9,934 nt of DNA, taken from contig MFBO01000005.1 in the NCBI GenBank assembly GCA_001774995.1, positions 1 to 9,934 of the forward strand, in the 5' to 3' direction. Positions 5,213 through 9,934 of the stretch are shown piece by piece. Origin of the DNA: Candidatus Curtissbacteria bacterium RIFCSPLOWO2_01_FULL_38_11b (GTDB taxonomy: Bacteria > Patescibacteriota > Microgenomatia > Curtissbacterales > GWA2-41-24). Every line of letters begins with the position of its first letter. The stretch's first letter is position 1. A program made the translations under genes and the position numbers. The notes under the pieces are model-generated. The model ran no database searches. It had not been told where the DNA came from and worked only from the letters and a program-made list of their open reading frames with translations.

Positions 5213-7092
5213 TTCCTTCTAAATACCATTTTGTAAGATATTAATCCTATTATTATAATGAAAAATAAAATTGAAATGCTAAATAAAAATAATGGTGAAA
5301 AGAGCAGGCGATAAAATGGTTCAATAGTAATTGGTTTAATGGTTTGAATGTCTAAAAAACTTAAAACTAGTGTGTCGCTTGCCGAAAGCATTAATTGTGT
5401 GCTTTGAAGGCGAAAGTCGTAAGTTCTTGAGGCAAAAGGAGGCAATGTGGAAATGTTATACTCCAGATTATTTAAACTTTTGAGAAAGCCTGTTGCAAGT
5501 GTAATTTTTTGATCATAAATTGTTGCCGAACCACTATTTTTAAGATTAGCCTGGATTTTTGTGGGTATACCGGAAATAATTTTATTTGGAGACATCAATG
5601 AAAGTTGTGGATTAACTGTTGCTTTGGGCAAGTTTTGTGCAAATTCTACAAAAACACTTTTTTCACTTTCTCTACCTTGCTTCTTATAAGCACCTGCAGA
5701 TTGCGGGCTGGTTGAAGATTTTCCTCTTTGACTAAACGTGATGTGATTAAAGTCAAGTTTGCTGAAATAGTCGAGACCGCCTGATGTTGAACTCCAAGTA
5801 GGATCTATTTGAATCCAGCCTGTTTCGTCATCCCAGTACTCCGGCCAAGCATGCAGGATATCGCCTTCATTTAGAGCAAGTGAAAGCGGCCTGAGTCTTG
5901 TGTTCTGGGTATACGCATAACCGGTTACTTCCCGCGCAGGAATTTGGGCTGCTCTGGCAATTGCTATAAACAAATCGGTAAATTCCATACAAACTGAATC
6001 GTTGGGAGAATTAGCAGCTGAAGCTGCACCTTTTCTTTCAATTTGTGATGACTCCAATTTTTTTTGATTATAGCTTAAAAAGGTTGAAACGAAGTCATAA
6101 ATTTTTTGGGGGTTCTTAAGTTCGTTTGCTTTGTCTTTTATAAATCCATTATCTGTTTCCCAGTATCTTTGGGGCTGAAGATAAATACGTTTTTCTTCGT
6201 CCGATAGTTTTTTATAAACGTTTCTGAAAGGCTTATAAAAAACCTCAACAAAACCTTCTGCTGTAATATCGAGTTTTTGTTTAGGAGCGAGTTTATATAC
6301 AGCTTTAAAATTGCCATCCTCATCAACGATAACGTCAAGCGGTACAGGTTCAAGTTTTTCTAGTATTATCTTTTGGTAATTATTGTCTGGAGGCAGTGTA
6401 ATTTCTTGAATTTGAGATGTTACGTTATTGTTTTCAAGATAGTAATTCAATTTATAAGAAAAAACCTGTTTTTCACCAAATGACATGGCAATTCCACTTT
6501 CAAGAAGCTGATCTTTGTTGAATGTAAATTTTTGGACGGTTGGATTAATTTCTTTATTTGAAGGCTCGGGAATTGCAAACGCCTGAGGTCCAAAATTTCT
6601 AGGAACAGTTACAATTGCTTCGTATTTACCAATGTTTGCCGATTTGGCAAGTCTTGGAATAGAAATTTCCCAGATTTGGCCGGATTTTGATGCCAGTTCT
6701 TCTGATGAATAAATTAATGTCCAGTTAAGGTTCTTGCCGGTACCGATTACTTTTTGGTTAAATTCAATTTTAATTGAGGTTAAGTTATTTTCAAATTTTA
6801 CATCTGTTTTGAGAGGTCCTGTATTATCAAAAGCACTAACATTGAGAACTTTTGCTGATCCAATCTTCAATTCAAACTTATCTGCATAGAAGTTAGGGGT
6901 TTTGTTTATTAGTTCGATGCTTTGAGTTACAGTAGTTAAGGCTTTATCATCGACTGTATAGATTACGTGATAATTAGTCTCGAATTCACCTTCGGCTAAA
7001 ACATCGCGAGTGATGAGTGGTGAGTGATGAGTGGTGAGAAAAAAGGAAAAGAGAAAAACTAGTGACAGAAGAAGCCGGGCAGCAAATCGCAT
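5209..7092 (-). CDS. Secreted, membrane-anchored transglutaminase-like protein
   Basis: From ATG 7092 the protein has 627 residues. A signal peptide covers about 1-33 (RFAARLLLSLVFLFSFF core; plausible cleavage after VLA, before EGE). A long beta-rich N-terminal region of about 35-310 is unrecognised. A transglutaminase-core domain (PF01841 type) spans about 325-445 with the Cys-His-Asp set: C368 in NDSVCMEF, H414 in LHAWPEYWDD and D430 in WIQIDPTW. A C-terminal beta region (about 490-585, NLKNSGSATIYDQ) resembles an Ig-like module. One helix at about 596-618 precedes the basic tail YKMVFRRK. The expected topology is extracellular with a C-terminal anchor. Whether it crosslinks, cleaves peptides or hydrolyses amides cannot be told. 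A TTG start at 7146 would add 18 charged residues before the signal peptide, so the ATG is preferred; GGGA lies ten bases upstream of it. The 3' end overlaps uvrC by four bases. Confidence 0.88.
   Translation of the reverse strand: MRFAARLLLSLVFLFSFFLTTHHSPLITRDVLAEGEFETNYHVIYTVDDKALTTVTQSIELINKTPNFYADKFELKIGSAKVLNVSAFDNTGPLKTDVKFENNLTSIKIEFNQKVIGTGKNLNWTLIYSSEELASKSGQIWEISIPRLAKSANIGKYEAIVTVPRNFGPQAFAIPEPSNKEINPTVQKFTFNKDQLLESGIAMSFGEKQVFSYKLNYYLENNNVTSQIQEITLPPDNNYQKIILEKLEPVPLDVIVDEDGNFKAVYKLAPKQKLDITAEGFVEVFYKPFRNVYKKLSDEEKRIYLQPQRYWETDNGFIKDKANELKNPQKIYDFVSTFLSYNQKKLESSQIERKGAASAANSPNDSVCMEFTDLFIAIARAAQIPAREVTGYAYTQNTRLRPLSLALNEGDILHAWPEYWDDETGWIQIDPTWSSTSGGLDYFSKLDFNHITFSQRGKSSTSPQSAGAYKKQGRESEKSVFVEFAQNLPKATVNPQLSLMSPNKIISGIPTKIQANLKNSGSATIYDQKITLATGFLKSLNNLEYNISTLPPFASRTYDFRLQSTQLMLSASDTLVLSFLDIQTIKPITIEPFYRLLFSPLFLFSISILFFIIIIGLISYKMVFRRK
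7008..7038. repeat. 14-bp tandem repeat in signal-peptide region
   Basis: GAGTGATGAGTGGT occurs at 7008-7021 and again exactly at 7022-7035, with a third copy begun (GAG, 7036-7038). It codes on the minus strand for TTHHSPLITR, between the hydrophobic signal core and the predicted cleavage site of the transglutaminase-like protein. Because 14 is not a multiple of three, each unit gained or lost shifts the frame. Confidence 0.85.
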
Positions 7093-7110
7093 AGGAATAG
7101 TATCCCTTTT

Positions 7111-7123
7111 CGAGCGAGGCTCG
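7111..7123. repeat. Short hairpin in leader of the transglutaminase gene
   Basis: CGAGC and GCTCG flank GAG (plus-strand reading), a five-pair GC-rich stem about 20 bases upstream of the ATG at 7092, in the 75-base gap after uvrA. No T-run follows on the minus strand, so it is not a clear terminator for uvrA and read-through is expected. It could affect translation or be another small palindrome. Confidence 0.35.
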
Positions 7124-7167
7124 TCAAGGACGGCTAGTATTTGCAATTTAGTAGCAAGTTAGAAATA

Positions 7168-9934
7168 TTAGATAGCGAGTTTAGCTAAATATTGCCCTGT
7201 ATAGGAGTTTTTGATTTGTTTGATTTGCTGAGGTGTACCAGTTGCAATTATTTTGCCTCCGTGTTCGCCTCCTTCAGGACCAAGATCAATTATCCAATCT
7301 GCATTGATGATTACATCCAAATTGTGTTCGATGATAATTACGGTGTTGCCGGTTGCAACAAGTCTTTTAAGAATGAAAAGGAGTCTTTCAATGTCGGCAA
7401 AGTGAAGTCCAGTCGTTGGTTCATCTAAAATATAGAGAGTTTTGCCTGTCGCTCTTTTAGAAAGTTCTGTTGACAGCTTTACCCGTTGGGCTTCACCACC
7501 AGATAGAGTAGGTGCCGGTTGACCTAGATGAATATAGCCAAGGCCGACATCGTAGATTGTTTCTAATTTCTGTTTAATTTGGGGGATTTTTTCGAAGAAT
7601 TTTAAGCTTTCTTCGACTGTCATATCCAGAACTTCAGCGATGTTTTGACCACGATAGTGGATTTCTAAAGCTTCTTCATTGTAGCGTTTACCATTACAAA
7701 CTTCGCAATCTACATAAACATCAGGTAAAAACTGCATTTCGATTTTCAGTTTCCCTTCACCTTCACAGGCTTCGCAACGTCCTCCTTTAACGTTGAATGA
7801 GAATCTACCAGGTTTATAACCCTTGATACGAGCGTCTGTGGTTTTAGCAAAAAGTTCTCTTATATGGGTAAAAGCACCGGTATAAGTTGCCGGGTTTGAT
7901 CTTGGAGTTCTGCCTATTGGCGATTGGTCTATTAAAATAACCTTATCCAAATTTTCTCCTCCAATTAAACCATCAAAGGATCCAGGTTTTTCGTGGCTTC
8001 TATAAAATTCTTTGGCTAAAGCTTTAAAGAGAATATCATGAACTAGCGTGGATTTACCTGAACCTGAAACTCCTGTAATGCAGATAAATTTACCTAGAGG
8101 AAATTCGACGTCGATTTGTTTAAGATTGTGCTCTGTTGCGCCCTTGACGATGAGTTTAGCGTTAATAGTTAATTGTTCATCGTTTACATACAAGTGACCA
8201 GCGTCATTATTTATTGATTCGATTTTTATTTTCTTCTTTCCGGATAAATATTTCCCGGTTAACGAGTGGGGGCTTTTCATAATGTCGATTGGCTCGCCTT
8301 GAGTAATGATTTGGCCGCCATGCTCACCAGCCCCCGGGCCAAAGTCGATGATCTGATCCGCTTCAAGCATCATTTCGCGGTCATGCTCGACGACAATAAC
8401 CGTGTTTTGAAGATCTCTTAGCCTTTTGAGAGTTCTAATCAGCCTTTTGTTGTCCCTTTGATGAAGCCCTATTGACGGTTCGTCCAGAACATAAAGAACT
8501 CCAGATAATCCTGAGCCAATTTGTGATGCTAGCCTTATTCTTTGGCTTTCACCGCCTGCCAGAGTTGTTGCAGGTCTTGAAATAGTCAGATATTCAAGGC
8601 CAACATCTAATAAAAAATGAACACGGGTTAACAACTCTTTGAGAATTGGTTTAGCTATAGCTTTTTCCCGGCTGGAAAGAAGTTGACTTTTTTCATCGCT
8701 AATTCCTTTTAACCACAAATCTACGTTTTCTATACTGAAATTAGAAATATCAGTGATAGATTGATTATTAATAGTTATAGATAAAGCTTCGTTTCTTAAA
8801 CGTGTTCCCTCACATTGATCGCAAATATCAATTAACATAAATTTTTCTATTTCCCTGCGAACAAAATCAGATTCAGTCTGTTGGTATTTTCTTTCAAGAT
8901 TAATAACTATTCCCTCGAAATTAGTATCCCAGCTAATTATTTTTCCGAAACGGTTTGGTCCTTTGACCCTATATAAATTATCTGAACCATAAAGCAAAAT
9001 ATTCTTTTTATCTTGCGCGAGATCGGAAAGTTTGATGTTTAATGGTATGTTTTCGTCTCTACAGACTTGTTCCAGAACCCGCCATGACCAGCTTTCTGAA
9101 CCGACCATCCTTGCCCATGGTAGAATTGCTCCTTCTGCTACAGAAAGGTTGGGGTTCATAACTGCTTGTTCATCTACTTTGCGAAGCGAACCCAAACCAT
9201 TACATTTGGGGCATGCGCCATGAGGAGAGTTAAATGAAAACGTTCTAGGCTCTATTTCTGGTAGTGAAATGTTATCGACAGGACACATAAACTTTTCACT
9301 AAACAAGTGATCTCGCAATTCTTTAGGATACTGAGGAATCTCGAAAGTTTTATCAAGAATTACCGAAGCAATAATGAATCCATCAGCAAGTTTAAGCCCT
9401 TGCTCTGTTGACTGAATAAGTCTTGATTTGTCGCTAGGCAAAACCATGCGGTCAATCACAACGTCGATTGTGTGTTTGTTGGTTTTTATTAGCACAAAAT
9501 CTTCGTCTATATCTTTAATTTGGTCATCGACTCGAACTTGTCTGTAACCTTTTTTGGCAATGTCCAAAAAGAGCTCTCTGAATTCTCCTTTTCTGTCTTT
9601 GACGACCGGGGCAAGTAATAAGATTCTTGTTTGATTCAACCTACGAGGTTTAGGATCTGTTAACCTCGTAGGTTGAGCAAGCTTCTGGATTTCTTCAACT
9701 ATTTGTTGAGGGCTTTGATGGGAGATCTCGCGTCCGCAAACAGAACAGTGGGGGTGGCCAACTCTGGCAAATAATAGTCTTAGGTAATCATAGATTTCTG
9801 TAACTGTTCCAACAGTTGATCTAGGGTTGTGCGAGGTTGATTTCTGGTCAATTGAAATTGCCGGAGATAATCCTTCTATCGTATCAACATCCGGCTTATC
9901 CATTACACCTATGAATTGACGAGCATAAGAAGCT
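7168..9934 (-). CDS. uvrA: Excinuclease ABC subunit A, N-terminus beyond right edge
   Basis: UvrA is the damage-sensing ATPase dimer that loads UvrB in nucleotide excision repair. The frame stays open to the edge: upstream of the ATG at 9903 it reads ASYARQFIGV, matching the family SAYARQFLGQ before MDKPDVD, so 9903 is internal and roughly 80 residues including Walker A of the first ATPase are outside. Counting from that Met: first zinc module with C207 and C231/C234; first ABC signature TLAGGESQRIRL (447-458), Walker B VLYVLDEPS (469-477) and H-loop VEHD; second Walker A GVSGSGKST (611-619); second zinc finger C710/C713/C733/C736; second signature TLSGGEAQRVKL (799-810) and Walker B LYILDEPT. 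Oddities are Asp210 where the zinc module normally has Cys, Ala in the first LSGGE, about 13 extra residues near 77-90 encoded by a palindrome, and an unusual linker at 562-583. uvrB is not in the window. Confidence 0.97.
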   Translation of the reverse strand, partial: ASYARQFIGVMDKPDVDTIEGLSPAISIDQKSTSHNPRSTVGTVTEIYDYLRLLFARVGHPHCSVCGREISHQSPQQIVEEIQKLAQPTRLTDPKPRRLNQTRILLLAPVVKDRKGEFRELFLDIAKKGYRQVRVDDQIKDIDEDFVLIKTNKHTIDVVIDRMVLPSDKSRLIQSTEQGLKLADGFIIASVILDKTFEIPQYPKELRDHLFSEKFMCPVDNISLPEIEPRTFSFNSPHGACPKCNGLGSLRKVDEQAVMNPNLSVAEGAILPWARMVGSESWSWRVLEQVCRDENIPLNIKLSDLAQDKKNILLYGSDNLYRVKGPNRFGKIISWDTNFEGIVINLERKYQQTESDFVRREIEKFMLIDICDQCEGTRLRNEALSITINNQSITDISNFSIENVDLWLKGISDEKSQLLSSREKAIAKPILKELLTRVHFLLDVGLEYLTISRPATTLAGGESQRIRLASQIGSGLSGVLYVLDEPSIGLHQRDNKRLIRTLKRLRDLQNTVIVVEHDREMMLEADQIIDFGPGAGEHGGQIITQGEPIDIMKSPHSLTGKYLSGKKKIKIESINNDAGHLYVNDEQLTINAKLIVKGATEHNLKQIDVEFPLGKFICITGVSGSGKSTLVHDILFKALAKEFYRSHEKPGSFDGLIGGENLDKVILIDQSPIGRTPRSNPATYTGAFTHIRELFAKTTDARIKGYKPGRFSFNVKGGRCEACEGEGKLKIEMQFLPDVYVDCEVCNGKRYNEEALEIHYRGQNIAEVLDMTVEESLKFFEKIPQIKQKLETIYDVGLGYIHLGQPAPTLSGGEAQRVKLSTELSKRATGKTLYILDEPTTGLHFADIERLLFILKRLVATGNTVIIIEHNLDVIINADWIIDLGPEGGEHGGKIIATGTPQQIKQIKNSYTGQYLAKLAI
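9636..9676. repeat. Palindromic element in frame inside uvrA
   Basis: TCAACCTACGAGGTT (9636-9650) and AACCTCGTAGGTTGA (9662-9676) are perfect 15-bp inverted arms around an 11-base spacer. On the coding strand it reads QPTRLTDPKPRRL in frame. In Bacillus and E. coli UvrA, as I recall them, the same place between the IVEEIQ-like helix and ILLLAPVV is about 12-14 residues shorter, so the element fits a clean insertion into the domain after the first signature cysteines. Confidence 0.8.

Noticed and set aside
7093..7146. TTG start for the transglutaminase-like gene
   Set aside because: It would place 18 charged residues before a clean signal peptide; ATG at 7092 begins directly with RFAARLLL and has GGGA upstream.
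7093..7167. Promoter TTGACG...TACTAT before the transglutaminase gene
   Set aside because: The spacer is 19 bases and the -10 would end four bases before the ATG; too weak to call.

Overview
This window reads as a chromosomal segment of a candidate-phyla-radiation (Patescibacteria) bacterium, most likely from the Microgenomates side. It is AT-rich. The genes are packed with 4-nt overlaps or zero spacing, and most starts lack a clear Shine-Dalgarno. Neither tRNA gene encodes a full CCA end. UvrC is shortened and the envelope proteins are compact. The CPR assignment is inference from this style; the class-level guess is weaker. Nothing looks like a phage, plasmid or island, and no CRISPR array or transposase was found.

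Layout from left to right. Positions 1-381 hold the minus-strand 5' part of an unrecognised multi-pass membrane protein that runs off the left edge. Positions 382-548 hold three related hairpins in a row. Positions 549-853 carry tRNA-Arg(UCU) and tRNA-His(GUG) on the plus strand. Everything from 862 to the right edge is on the minus strand. In transcription order, right to left, it is: uvrA (N-terminus off the window), a secreted and membrane-anchored transglutaminase-like protein, a short uvrC, a small four-helix 'phage holin superfamily IV' membrane protein, then yvcK, secG and an oligopeptide-type (family 5) substrate-binding protein.

The minus-strand genes form two probable transcription blocks. 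Block one is uvrA, transglutaminase, uvrC and holin-like. The transglutaminase and uvrC overlap by ATGA, so a nucleotide-excision-repair pair encloses a cell-surface protein. Block two is yvcK-secG-SBP, with ATGA and TAA|ATG junctions. It joins an envelope/carbon-metabolism regulator, a translocon subunit and an extracytoplasmic binding protein. A candidate promoter lies just before yvcK, close enough that the mRNA would be leaderless or nearly so.

The most unusual signals are small. A 15-bp-arm palindrome sits in frame inside uvrA and matches a roughly 13-residue insertion in the protein. A 14-bp tandem repeat lies inside the transglutaminase signal-peptide region. Other points are the related hairpins beside tRNA-Arg, a UvrC without its C-terminal HhH region and with one Fe-S-type cysteine replaced, and a UvrA zinc module with Asp at a Cys position. 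I found no clearly new multi-gene system; the best lead is the family of palindromic or simple repeats that has entered coding sequence.
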